From assembly GCA_041654215.1 (NCBI GenBank), contig JBAZDY010000039.1, positions 1 to 13,605 on the forward strand: a DNA stretch of 13,605 nucleotides, written 5' to 3'. The notes under the pieces are model-generated. The model had not been told where the DNA came from. It did not search any database and saw only the letters and a program-made list of their open reading frames with translations. The position numbers and the translations under genes are program-made. The stretch is from Undivivens sp041654215. Its GTDB lineage: Bacteria > Omnitrophota > Gorgyraeia > Gygaellales > Profunditerraquicolaceae. Positions 6,307-13,440 of the stretch are shown one piece after another. How positions within the stretch are numbered: the first letter of the stretch is position 1; each line of letters starts with the position of its first letter.

Positions 6307-8095
6307 GAGCCTGATACGCAATTTTTCCATAATAGCGCATATAGACCACGGTAAATCCACCCTGGCAGACAGGATACTGGAACTTACCGGGGCGGTGGAC
6401 ATGCGCAACCGGCGGGACCAGCTCCTGGACGATATGGACCTTGAACGGGAGAGAGGCATCACCATCAAGGCTTCCATGGTCAGGCTCTCTTACCGCAGCC
6501 GGGACGGGAAGGAATACACATTCAATCTGATCGATACCCCGGGGCACGTCGATTTCAGCTACGAGGTCTCTAAGTCTCTCGCGGCATGTGAAGGCGCTGT
6601 CCTGCTCATAGACGCGGGGCAGGGGGTGGAGGCGCAGACGGTGGCAAATTATTACCTGGCTAAAGAGAACGGATTAAAGATTATCCCGGTCATCAACAAG
6701 ATCGACCTTGTATCTTCAGACGTGCCGAGGGTGATCAGGCAGATAAACAGCGTTTTCGGTTTCGAAGAGGAGGAGATAGTGCTTTGCTCCGCCAAGGAGG
6801 GCAGGGGTGTGGTCGATCTCCTTGAAAAGGTGATCGAGCTGGTCCCTCCTCCCGGAGGAGAAGCCGGAAATCCCGCGAAGGCGCTGGTTTTCGACAGCAG
6901 ATTCGATTCTTACCGGGGAGTGGTGATGTTCGCCAGGATATTCGACGGTTCCCTGGATTCCCGCGCGCAGCTTAAATTAATGCATTCAGGAAAAGTATAT
7001 AAAATAGAGGAGATGGGCGTCTTCAAAAATTTAAAATACTGCCCCGCGGAAGCGCTTTCCTGCGGAGAAGTGGGGTATTTCATCTGCAATATCAGAGACC
7101 CCAGGGAGATTGTGATCGGGGACACCATTACGGATATGAAGAACCCCTGTTCTTCCGTTCTTCCCGGCTACCGCGTGCCGAAATCGCTTGTCTTTTGCGG
7201 TATATACCCGGTGAACCCGGGGGACTACACTTATTTGAGGGACGCCATGGATAAGCTTAAGCTTACCGACGCATCCTTCATGTTCGAACCGGAGAATTCA
7301 CAATCTTTCGGGACCGGTTTTCGCTGCGGCTTCCTGGGGCTTCTTCATATGGAGATCGTGCAGGAACGGCTGGAGAGGGAATATAACCTTAACCTGATAC
7401 TTACTGTTCCTAACGTCGTATACCGCGTCAAACTGCCGGACGGAACGACGGTAGAAGTGGATACGCCGGCCAAGCTGCCCTCAGCGCAGGACGTAGAGGA
7501 AACGTTCGAGCCGTACGTGAAGCTGTTGATGATCGTCCCGGTAGACACGATAGATTCCGTCTGCGAACTCGCCAAGGCGCGCAGGGGGATCTTCGAATCC
7601 ACAGAATATTACGGCGAGGACAGGATGAAAGTGGTTTTTTATATGCCTTTGTCGGAGATAATCGTGGATTTCTACGATAAAGTGAAATCGCTCACCCGCG
7701 GATACGGATCGCTCGATTATGAATTCGAGGATTACATGCCTACCAAGCTGGTGAAGCTTGATATATTGATAAACGGCACGATTTGCGACGCGTTCTCCTG
7801 CCTGATGCACAAGGAGAAGGCGATGAGCAGGGCGCGCGCCCTTGTATCCAAACTCAAGGACGTCATTCCCAGGCAGGTGTTCGAGGTTTCGATCCAGGCC
7901 GCGATAGGCGGCCAGATACTGGCTTCGGAAAAAGTCAGGGCGGCAGGTAAACACGTGACCAGCCGGTGCTCCGGAGGCGACATTACCCGCAAGAGGAAAC
8001 TCTGGGAGGCGCAGAAAGAAGGAAAGAAACGCCTGAAGCAGTTCGGGAGAGTGGAGATCCCGCAGGAGGCTTTCTGGGAGGTGTTGAAGATATGA
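6299..8095 (+). CDS. lepA: Elongation factor 4 (LepA), ribosome-associated GTPase
   Basis: LepA/EF4 is a translational GTPase related to EF-G that binds ribosomes and affects initiation and stalled elongation. The 598-residue length is standard. The G domain carries G1 AHIDHGKST at 13-21, G2 ERGITIKA (about 51-58), G3 DTPGH at 79-83 with the catalytic His83, G4 NKID at 133-136 and G5 CSAKEG. EF-G-like domains II, III and V follow. The LepA-specific C-terminal domain includes GGDITRKRKLWEAQKEGKKR and ends QEAFWEVLKI. There is no domain IV, which separates it from EF-G. AGGGA at 6289-6293 lies 5 nt before the ATG, which overlaps the cmk 3' end by 8 bp. The stop overlaps lepB as ATGA. lepA-lepB adjacency is widespread. 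Confidence 0.98.
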   Translation: MDKSLIRNFSIIAHIDHGKSTLADRILELTGAVDMRNRRDQLLDDMDLERERGITIKASMVRLSYRSRDGKEYTFNLIDTPGHVDFSYEVSKSLAACEGAVLLIDAGQGVEAQTVANYYLAKENGLKIIPVINKIDLVSSDVPRVIRQINSVFGFEEEEIVLCSAKEGRGVVDLLEKVIELVPPPGGEAGNPAKALVFDSRFDSYRGVVMFARIFDGSLDSRAQLKLMHSGKVYKIEEMGVFKNLKYCPAEALSCGEVGYFICNIRDPREIVIGDTITDMKNPCSSVLPGYRVPKSLVFCGIYPVNPGDYTYLRDAMDKLKLTDASFMFEPENSQSFGTGFRCGFLGLLHMEIVQERLEREYNLNLILTVPNVVYRVKLPDGTTVEVDTPAKLPSAQDVEETFEPYVKLLMIVPVDTIDSVCELAKARRGIFESTEYYGEDRMKVVFYMPLSEIIVDFYDKVKSLTRGYGSLDYEFEDYMPTKLVKLDILINGTICDAFSCLMHKEKAMSRARALVSKLKDVIPRQVFEVSIQAAIGGQILASEKVRAAGKHVTSRCSGGDITRKRKLWEAQKEGKKRLKQFGRVEIPQEAFWEVLKI

Positions 8096-8682
8096 AGAAA
8101 GATGCGAATAAGACCACAGGCAAAAAAGTCTTCCGGGAGTGGGTTGAGTCCATTTTGATAGCGCTCGTCCTGGCCATGTTCATCAGGACGTTCGTAGTGC
8201 AGGCCTTTCGTATCCCGACAGGCTCGATGAGGACCACTTTAATGGAAGGAGACGTTATACTGGTCAATAAATTCATTTACGGGGCTAAGGTGCCGTTCTT
8301 GCCCTTAAGACTGCCGGCTTTGCGCAAGCCTGTTGCCGGGGACGTGGTGGTTTTCATCTACCCCGAGGACCCCAAGAAAGATTTCATCAAACGTCTGGTA
8401 GCTTGCGGCGGTGACACGGTAGAGATAAAGAACGGGACCATATTCGTAAACGGACAGCCTCTTCTGGAAGGAGGGTTCGGCGGAAGGTATTATTATAACC
8501 GGGGCGAATACGGCAGGGAGGCGGACAAGATAATCGTTCCGCAGGGGCAGTATTTCGTCCTTGGGGATAATTCCGCTTCTTCTCAGGACAGCCGCTACTG
8601 GGGTTTCGTGCCGCAGGAGAACCTGCTGGGTAAGGCGGTCTTCATATATTGGCCGCCCCAGAGGCTGAGAGTCATACAATGA
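8092..8682 (+). CDS. lepB: Signal peptidase I
   Basis: Membrane-anchored Ser/Lys protease that removes signal peptides from Sec- and Tat-exported proteins; the catalytic domain faces the periplasm or outside. The 196-residue product has a short Lys-rich cytoplasmic N-terminus and one membrane segment at about 17-38 (VESILIALVLAMFIRTFVV). Then come RIPTGSMRTTL with nucleophile Ser45, GDVILVNKFIYG, FIKRLVACGGD with general base Lys100, and box E FVLGDNSASSQDSRYWG at 155-171. One membrane helix and the short form resemble Gram-positive-style and PVC-type enzymes more than the two-helix E. coli form. The frame is open upstream to 7966, but GGGAGGTG at 8076-8083, 8 nt before the ATG at 8092, and the ATGA overlap with lepA fix the start. 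Confidence 0.96.
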   Translation: MKKDANKTTGKKVFREWVESILIALVLAMFIRTFVVQAFRIPTGSMRTTLMEGDVILVNKFIYGAKVPFLPLRLPALRKPVAGDVVVFIYPEDPKKDFIKRLVACGGDTVEIKNGTIFVNGQPLLEGGFGGRYYYNRGEYGREADKIIVPQGQYFVLGDNSASSQDSRYWGFVPQENLLGKAVFIYWPPQRLRVIQ

Positions 8683-9251
8683 ACTTCGCGAATAAGATAT
8701 CCACGTTTCGTATCCTCAGCGTGCCGTTTTTCATCGCAGCGCTGATATATTACACCCCCTGCCGCGGTTATCTGCGTCTGGCGGCGCTCGCGATTTTCTG
8801 CCTGGCCGGTATATCCGACGCCGTGGACGGTTACATAGCCAGGAAATCCGGGCAGAAATCCAAGGCCGGACTGGTGCTGGATCCGATAGGCGACAAGCTC
8901 CTGCTTATGAGCGCCTTTATCCTGTTGAGCGATTCCACCGGGGTCAAGCTGGCGCTTAAGTTCCCTTTTTGGGTAGTGCTTATAGTCCTGAGCCGGGACG
9001 TCATAATAGTCCTCGGTTCGGTAGTAATATACATGGTGCGCCAGCGTATCGAGATAATACCCAGTAAATGGGGAAAATACACCACCATCGCGCAGATGTC
9101 GTCGGTCATTTCGGTATTACTGCAACTTCAAAAGATGTCGCGGTTCCTCTGGTGGGCGGCAGCGGGGTTGACCGTTATCTCGGGGCTGCTTTATATCAAG
9201 AAAGGTCTGAAGATCCTCTATGGCAGTGATAATTGCAGGGATAATATTTAG
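8679..9251 (+). CDS. pgsA: CDP-diacylglycerol-glycerol-3-phosphate 3-phosphatidyltransferase
   Basis: An integral membrane CDP-alcohol phosphatidyltransferase that probably makes phosphatidylglycerol phosphate from CDP-diacylglycerol and glycerol-3-phosphate. The 190-residue product has about six membrane segments. The family signature DGx2ARx8Gx3Dx3D is intact: it begins DGYIARKSGQ at about 50 and closes GLVLDPIGDK at about 64-73, with the metal-binding Asp residues present. The N-terminal NKISTFRILSVPFF and the later SKWGKYTT are typical of PgsA rather than of phosphatidylserine or cardiolipin synthases. The start at 8679 makes an ATGA overlap with the lepB stop; the open frame upstream to 8649 is lepB coding sequence. 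The Shine-Dalgarno sequence is weak, so coupling to lepB is likely. The end overlaps plsY by 32 bp. Confidence 0.9.
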   Translation: MNFANKISTFRILSVPFFIAALIYYTPCRGYLRLAALAIFCLAGISDAVDGYIARKSGQKSKAGLVLDPIGDKLLLMSAFILLSDSTGVKLALKFPFWVVLIVLSRDVIIVLGSVVIYMVRQRIEIIPSKWGKYTTIAQMSSVISVLLQLQKMSRFLWWAAAGLTVISGLLYIKKGLKILYGSDNCRDNI

Positions 9252-9846
9252 TTACTTGCTGGGTTCTGTTCCTACCGCTTATCTGGCCGGATACCTGCTT
9301 AAAGGCGAGGATATCCGTAAACTGGGGTCAGGCAACGTGGGGGCAACCAACGCCCTGCGCGTGTTCGGTAAAGGCCCTGGGATAACCGTTTTGCTGATTG
9401 ACGTCTTGAAAGGGGCGCTGGCTGTTGCGGCCGCCGGAGATTTCATAATCGGGCACTCTAACCAGGAGTTCCCGGCAGTATTGCTTCGCGTGGGCTGCGG
9501 TATAGCCGCGGTAGCCGGGCATAACTGGCCGGTTTTTCTCGGTTTCAAGGGCGGCAAGGGTATAGCCACGACGCTGGGGGTATTGATCGGATTGGCGTTG
9601 CGCATACCGGGGCTGGGGTTGATCCTCGGGCTGGTCGTGCTCACATGGTTTGCGGTATTTGCGTTGACAAGAATAGTCTCCATAGCGTCAGTCTGCGCCG
9701 GAATACTCCTGCCGGTCTATCTCGCTGTTTTCGGGTTCCCGGTATTCTGGATAGCGGCAGGGGGTATCTTCGGGCTTCTCGGGGTACTCCGGCACAGGAG
9801 TAATATCGTCCGTTTCCTCAAAGGCCAGGAGAAAAAAATATTTTAG
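9220..9846 (+). CDS. plsY: Acyl-phosphate glycerol-3-phosphate acyltransferase (PlsY)
   Basis: Polytopic membrane enzyme that transfers the acyl group from acyl-phosphate to the sn-1 position of glycerol-3-phosphate, giving lysophosphatidic acid, the first phospholipid intermediate. The 208-residue product has about seven hydrophobic segments. All three signature loops are visible: LGSGNVGATNALR at about 35-47, AGHNWPVFLGFKGGKGIATT at about 104-123, and LRHRSNIVRFLKGQEKK near the end. The ATG at 9220 lies within pgsA and gives the usual short N-terminus before LGSVP; no strong Shine-Dalgarno sequence is present. plsX, which supplies acyl-phosphate, and gpsA are not in the window. This is the last gene of the long + strand run, and no clear terminator hairpin with a U-tract follows it. 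Confidence 0.96.
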   Translation: MAVIIAGIIFSYLLGSVPTAYLAGYLLKGEDIRKLGSGNVGATNALRVFGKGPGITVLLIDVLKGALAVAAAGDFIIGHSNQEFPAVLLRVGCGIAAVAGHNWPVFLGFKGGKGIATTLGVLIGLALRIPGLGLILGLVVLTWFAVFALTRIVSIASVCAGILLPVYLAVFGFPVFWIAAGGIFGLLGVLRHRSNIVRFLKGQEKKIF

Positions 9847-9991
9847 ATTCCGGGGGAGACTTCATTTATGTGGCTGCACCTGAAAGTTTATCGAAGAAGC
9901 CCGCTATTTTTACAAAACATACCGCCAATAAAACTATTAGACGCGCAAATCCCAAGTATTCTCATCAGGTTATAATAAAGTCCTGATTAAA

Positions 9992-10003
9992 GAAAACGTT
10001 TTC
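9992..10003. promoter_or_regulatory. Perfect 12-bp palindrome, candidate operator
   Basis: GAAAACGTTTTC is a perfect palindrome 20 bp upstream of the -35 element at 10024. A central CG flanked by A and T runs is the general shape of LacI/GalR-family operators. The half-site GAAAAC recurs at 10091 and, inverted, at 10124. No regulator gene is in the window, so the binding protein is unknown and the site could be chance in AT-rich DNA. Confidence 0.4.
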
Positions 10004-10023
10004 CCGCCGGCCCGTTTTACATC

Positions 10024-10053
10024 TTGAAATGAATAGAGAGCGCGTGTTATAAT
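10024..10053 (+). promoter_or_regulatory. Extended -10 sigma-70-type promoter
   Basis: TTGAAA (10024-10029) and TATAAT (10048-10053) are separated by 18 bp, with a TG at 10045-10046 forming an extended -10. Four of six -35 bases and all six -10 bases match the consensus. Transcription would start near 10060 and give a leader of about 175 nt before the most likely start of the small gene at 10236. This is the best promoter in the window. Confidence 0.7.
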
Positions 10054-10160
10054 TTATTAACAACAAAGGAGTAAGCTTTTTTATTACCCAGAAAACAAAT
10101 ATTTTAAAAAAGTATTATTAATTGTTTTCCCCCGCCAGCCACAAAGGTCAAGGGGATAAC

Positions 10161-10210
10161 GCCGGGATGCCGGGGAAAAATCTTAATGATCCCTTTATGA
10201 GCATCCCGGC
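10161..10210 (+). other. 10-bp inverted repeat in the leader of the small gene
   Basis: GCCGGGATGC (10161-10170) and GCATCCCGGC (10201-10210) are perfect complements separated by 30 nt; GGGA (10173-10176) and TCCC (10190-10193) can pair inside that loop. The stem lies in the predicted transcript, ending 12 nt before the GGAG at 10223. Two alternative upstream ATGs (10167 in the stem, 10197 in the loop) fall within it, which argues against their use. It fits a regulatory leader structure; no known class is recognised. Confidence 0.5.
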
Positions 10211-10235
10211 TGAATTTTCTACGGAGCGCGCCGTT

Positions 10236-10568
10236 ATGAGAGACATCGTCTTCAAGAATATCTCTTCACCGCTTAAAAGGCGCAAAATACTTGCGACTAC
10301 CGAAGTTGCCGACAAGGAAGGTATTCACAGTATCATAAGCCGTCATTTCGTCTATATGGCTAAAGAAATGTCCGGAGGCCAGCTTGAGAACAAGCCCAGG
10401 TCATATTTATATATTCTTAAAATCAAAGATACCAGGGAGCATACGGAGAAGTTCTTCTGCCGCATCAAAGGCAGCATGTTCGTGGTGATAAAAGGAAAAC
10501 TGTTCCTGATCTATTTTATGCATTCGTTGAAGATCGCCCTTTCCGCAGCACCCGCGGTTTCCGCCTGA
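10236..10568 (+). CDS. Hypothetical small basic protein
   Basis: I do not recognise this protein. From the ATG at 10236, with GGAG at 10223-10226 placed 9 nt upstream, it has 110 residues. In-frame upstream starts exist (ATG 10197, ATG 10167, TTG 10122), so it could be longer. The N-terminal part is basic and probably helical (SSPLKRRKILATTEVADKEG at 10-29). A middle block SIISRHFVYMAKE follows, then a strand-rich segment, SYLYILKIKDTREHTEKFF, and a hydrophobic-alternating end (MFVVIKGKLFLIYFMHSLKI at 81-100). It carries roughly twice as many Lys/Arg as Asp/Glu, one Cys (75), and no signal peptide or clear membrane helix. A strong promoter and structured leader precede it, and it converges on the - strand phosphorylase gene. 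Coding is likely but not certain. Confidence 0.62.
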   Translation: MRDIVFKNISSPLKRRKILATTEVADKEGIHSIISRHFVYMAKEMSGGQLENKPRSYLYILKIKDTREHTEKFFCRIKGSMFVVIKGKLFLIYFMHSLKIALSAAPAVSA

Positions 10569-10592
10569 GAAAATATAAATAGATGTTTTCTC
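10567..10592. terminator. Possible weak bidirectional terminator between convergent genes
   Basis: GAGAAAA (10567-10573) and TTTTCTC (10586-10592) form a 7-bp AT-rich stem with a 12-nt loop, beginning at the stop of the small gene and lying between the convergent coding regions. The stem is weak and no U-tract follows on either strand, so its terminator role is only suggested by position. Confidence 0.25.
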
Positions 10593-10631
10593 GTCCTTCG
10601 CCATCATCCTTCATGCTTCGATTTTTCCGGA

Positions 10632-13322
10632 TTATCCCAAATGTATCTCGATAAGATTATCCTGTGAAGAGAGATGCGTCCTGTTTACGCGCAGGCTTGC
10701 GGAGGGGGAGGGGAAGGGAAGCTCACCGCCGTTAAGCGAGGCTTTTATAATGGCGTATTCTCCGTAATTCTTCAGGCCGGGATTAGAAAACTCAACCCGC
10801 AGTTTCTTCCCGGCGAAGGAAGCAGATATGGCGGCTTTCTTTGCGGCGCCGAATTGTTCTTTCATCAGTTTCGGTTCTATCCGCAGGTCTCCGAAATCTC
10901 CTTTGACGCCGAACACTTGCGTTAAATAAGTGAAAACGAACCAGCTCGCCGAACCGGTAAGATAACTATACATCCCGCGTCCTTCGCCGTTAAAATATTC
11001 CGGAAGGCACGGGTAAATCCTGCTTACCGCCGTATCCAACGCCATGCGGTGTATGGAGGACAAAACTTCGTGGCCTTCCCGGGCGAATCCCCGGCTGTAT
11101 AACGCGTAAGCGAACATCACCGACATATGATTGAAAAAAGCCCCGTTTTCCTTATCGCCGTATGAGAAGGAAAAGGCCCTGCCTAAAGAGAGCTGTTCTT
11201 CGCCGAAGTCGGTATTCAACCTGAAACCGCCGAGCAAAGGTTCTTTCAGGTGTTTACGGGCGTTTTGAAAAATAGAGTTCACCTGTTCCCGGGAAGCGAT
11301 CCCCGACATAACCGGGAACACCTGGCCGGTGAGGGTCATCCTGATTTTTCCGTTTACCTTGCCTTCCACCCGGTTCTTCAGATTGTCGTAATAGCCGTTG
11401 AAGAATCCCTCTTCGAGCCACTCGGTCTTTTGTATCTGTCCCGCGATAGCCGCGGTTTTCGCCCGCAGGTCGGCGATGAGTTCTTTTACGCCGAGATCTA
11501 CCTTCGCGCCGTCTATGCCGCCGCGCACCGAGGCGAAATAGGCGTTCAGTTTCTCCGTCCGCGCCCGAGGCGTGGAATAGTCGGTGGCCGGCGCTCCCGG
11601 CATATCTATGAGCAGTAAAAGCTCCCTGAATACGTTTATTTTCGCGGCGCCGATGCGCTCGAGGATGGAACAGATGTTTTCCAGGTTTTGCGCGTAAAGA
11701 GCGCTGAAGGCAACACTTTCCCCGTGTTCCGCCGCCATGTCCAGTCCGTCATTCCAATCGGCGTTCTCGAGGCGTATGTGGTTGTGCGGACCGACATTGA
11801 AGAACTGCACCAGGTTCTCCACCAGGATGTGTTCGAGCAGCGTCCCTTTGTAGACGGTCCCGTCTTTAGCGGTGAGCTGTCTGCCTTTTTCTTCCCGCCA
11901 GGCCGGGTCCCTTTCTTTATTGCGGGAAAGCAGATGGTCGCGGAAATAAGAGCTCTCTTCCAGAAGTATCCCGATATCCGCGGTCTGGTTTAAATAGACT
12001 AAAACGGTGATAAGGGGCCAGATACCGTGATCCATCCAGATACGACTGATGCTGTTCCTGTCCGCGAGAAATTCACCGGGTCGCTGTCCTATAATGGTGG
12101 CGTTAGAGCCGTCTATGCGCACTCCGGAAAAATTGTTGATCAGCAGGCTGCGGACTTCTCCGGGGTCATCCAGCAGAATAAGCGAGAGACAGTCCTGCCA
12201 GAGATCGCGCCAGCCCCGCCCGCCTTTTCCGTAATCGAAATCGGGAAGAAAAGAGCAGCCGAATATCTTTCTTAAAACAGGCTGTACGCCGACCCAGCGG
12301 AACCAGCGATCGAAGTCGGCGTCGGAGGTCTCGACCGAAACGCGTCCGCTTTTGGCGCGCCAGAATCTTTTCGTGGCTTCCAGTGAAAGATTTACTTTTT
12401 CTCTCGTGTCGAAGCGGGAGAAAAGTTCTTCAGGCCCGGGCGTCCCCTGAGGCGAGATGCCCAGGACCACTATGAATGAACAGCGTTCGTTTTTCTTAAG
12501 GCGCCTGGAGTGGAAACGCAGCCCGGCCATGGGCTCTTTGCCCTGCGCGGAACGTTTCTTATCCGGCAGGATGTTTTTGAATACGGCGGCCGGCGCCTCC
12601 AGATCGGAATCCTCTCCGGTGAACTCTTCCTGCGTAGCGTATATATATTCGGGTCCTTTTGCGCGGTCGTCCCTCCCGAGAACGAAGTAAGAAACGGTAT
12701 TTCTGGCGTGCCCGGATTCGTTGAAGCTTAGCGTCGGAACCGCTGTTATTCCGTCCGGGGATTCTTTTACGCGCACGAGCAGCGAAGTCACTTGGCGGTG
12801 GTCATGCAGATTGGCGGCCGAACGCGCGTAGAGCGGAACGGCGGCCGTCGGGATGAACTCCACGGAGCGGGAAGAGATGTTGGTGATGTCCACCAGCATT
12901 ATCTCCACAGGTTCTCCGCCCGCGGGGACAAAAGAGGTTATCTCGGCTTTTAGCCCGATGCGCCCATTACAGCGGGTCGTTTTTTGCCAGAACATGCCGG
13001 CCTCGAGAGAATACTTATCCTGTTCCGGAGGCGGCAGGCCGCGGGAAACGCCGGTTGCCGACCATATCGAACGGCTGTTCAGGTAGATCCAGAAATTCCT
13101 GCTTGCTTTTGAGTCTGTCATGGAATGCCGCGAAACCGGTTCAAGCAGAAAAGAGTTAAAGCCTGTTTTTATGTCACCGTGCAGGTCCGGGGTTATAGAG
13201 GACATTAAGGGAAATCCGTTGCACAGCGGTAAATAAAGGGTTTTTACCCTGTCCGCGGTTCCGGATACGAAGTCGCCTTCTTTATTAGAGAATTTCCAAA
13301 GGTTCTTTTTCATAAGAACCAT
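10632..13322 (-). CDS. GH94-family glycoside phosphorylase (cellobiose phosphorylase-like)
   Basis: An 896-residue protein of the GH94 (former glycosyltransferase 36) fold: N-terminal beta-sandwich (about 25-310), linker, (alpha/alpha)6 catalytic barrel (about 330-800) and short C-terminal beta domain. Visible motifs are GGRGWRDLWQD at 367-377, ENADWNDGLDM at 519-529 containing the expected general-acid Asp, GGFRLNTDF, NHMS with His732, and YLTGSASW with Thr789-Gly790. The last two resemble phosphate-binding positions of characterised GH94 enzymes and favour phosphorolysis over hydrolysis. There is no signal peptide, so it is probably cytosolic, releasing a sugar-1-phosphate from a beta-glucoside. 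The substrate (cellobiose, cello-oligomers, 1,2-beta-glucan or other) cannot be told. Start: ATG 13322 or ATG 13313; neither has a good Shine-Dalgarno sequence. It is transcribed alone, convergent to the small gene. Confidence 0.88.
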   Translation of the reverse strand: MVLMKKNLWKFSNKEGDFVSGTADRVKTLYLPLCNGFPLMSSITPDLHGDIKTGFNSFLLEPVSRHSMTDSKASRNFWIYLNSRSIWSATGVSRGLPPPEQDKYSLEAGMFWQKTTRCNGRIGLKAEITSFVPAGGEPVEIMLVDITNISSRSVEFIPTAAVPLYARSAANLHDHRQVTSLLVRVKESPDGITAVPTLSFNESGHARNTVSYFVLGRDDRAKGPEYIYATQEEFTGEDSDLEAPAAVFKNILPDKKRSAQGKEPMAGLRFHSRRLKKNERCSFIVVLGISPQGTPGPEELFSRFDTREKVNLSLEATKRFWRAKSGRVSVETSDADFDRWFRWVGVQPVLRKIFGCSFLPDFDYGKGGRGWRDLWQDCLSLILLDDPGEVRSLLINNFSGVRIDGSNATIIGQRPGEFLADRNSISRIWMDHGIWPLITVLVYLNQTADIGILLEESSYFRDHLLSRNKERDPAWREEKGRQLTAKDGTVYKGTLLEHILVENLVQFFNVGPHNHIRLENADWNDGLDMAAEHGESVAFSALYAQNLENICSILERIGAAKINVFRELLLLIDMPGAPATDYSTPRARTEKLNAYFASVRGGIDGAKVDLGVKELIADLRAKTAAIAGQIQKTEWLEEGFFNGYYDNLKNRVEGKVNGKIRMTLTGQVFPVMSGIASREQVNSIFQNARKHLKEPLLGGFRLNTDFGEEQLSLGRAFSFSYGDKENGAFFNHMSVMFAYALYSRGFAREGHEVLSSIHRMALDTAVSRIYPCLPEYFNGEGRGMYSYLTGSASWFVFTYLTQVFGVKGDFGDLRIEPKLMKEQFGAAKKAAISASFAGKKLRVEFSNPGLKNYGEYAIIKASLNGGELPFPSPSASLRVNRTHLSSQDNLIEIHLG

Positions 13323-13365
13323 AAATTACCATATCCGGCGGCCGATTTCAAGGAGAACGTTCCGG

Positions 13366-13394
13366 TTGCGGTAAACCGCCTGTTATGATAAAAT
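13366..13394 (+). promoter_or_regulatory. Weak candidate promoter reading toward the repeat array
   Basis: TTGCGG (13366-13371) and TAAAAT (13389-13394) are spaced by 17 bp on the + strand, within the upstream region of the - strand phosphorylase. A small palindrome, GCGGT-AA-ACCGC (13368-13379), overlaps the -35. On the - strand the same AT block offers TATCAT as a -10 for the phosphorylase, but with a poor -35. Either reading may be chance. Confidence 0.25.
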
Positions 13395-13417
13395 TTAATC
13401 CCCTATCCCAGAAATCC

Positions 13418-13433
13418 CCGGGTTTTAACCCGG
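13418..13433. other. Small GC palindrome left of the repeat array
   Basis: CCGGGTTTTAACCCGG can fold as a CCGGGT/ACCCGG stem with a 4-nt loop. It ends 7 bp before the first tandem repeat unit. No U-tract follows. It could be a boundary structure of the repeat array or an upstream element of the phosphorylase gene; the sequence does not decide. Confidence 0.45.
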
Positions 13434-13440
13434 TTGCACC

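Larger units (their letters stand above)
9847..10235 (+). other. AT-rich intergenic and leader region
   Basis: These 389 bases hold no gene I can support. From left to right they contain a 6-bp inverted repeat, ATCAGG/CCTGAT (9964-9969, 9982-9987), around a TATAAT with no -35. Next come the 12-bp palindrome at 9992-10003, the promoter at 10024-10053, an AAAGGAG at 10065-10071 not followed by a standard start codon, an 8-bp inverted repeat GAAAACAA/TTGTTTTC (10091-10098, 10122-10129), and a 10-bp GC-rich inverted repeat (10161-10210). I recognise no tRNA, known riboswitch class or transposon end. Base composition is clearly more AT-rich than the flanking genes. Confidence 0.6.

Noticed and set aside
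9964..9987. TATAAT at 9971 flanked by ATCAGG/CCTGAT as a second promoter
   Set aside because: No acceptable -35 element lies 16-19 bp upstream; kept only as a small inverted repeat in the intergenic description.
9847..9990. Intrinsic terminator after plsY
   Set aside because: No GC-rich stem followed by a T-run could be found; the run of A/T at 9832-9845 is within the end of the coding region and has no stem.
10060..10235. Known riboswitch (for example c-di-GMP or fluoride type) in the leader
   Set aside because: The conserved core sequences of these classes could not be matched by eye; only generic stems are visible.
11250..12275. Several open frames of 80-120 codons on the + strand inside the phosphorylase gene
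   Set aside because: All are shadows of the GH94 coding sequence on the - strand, with no motif and no ribosome site of note.
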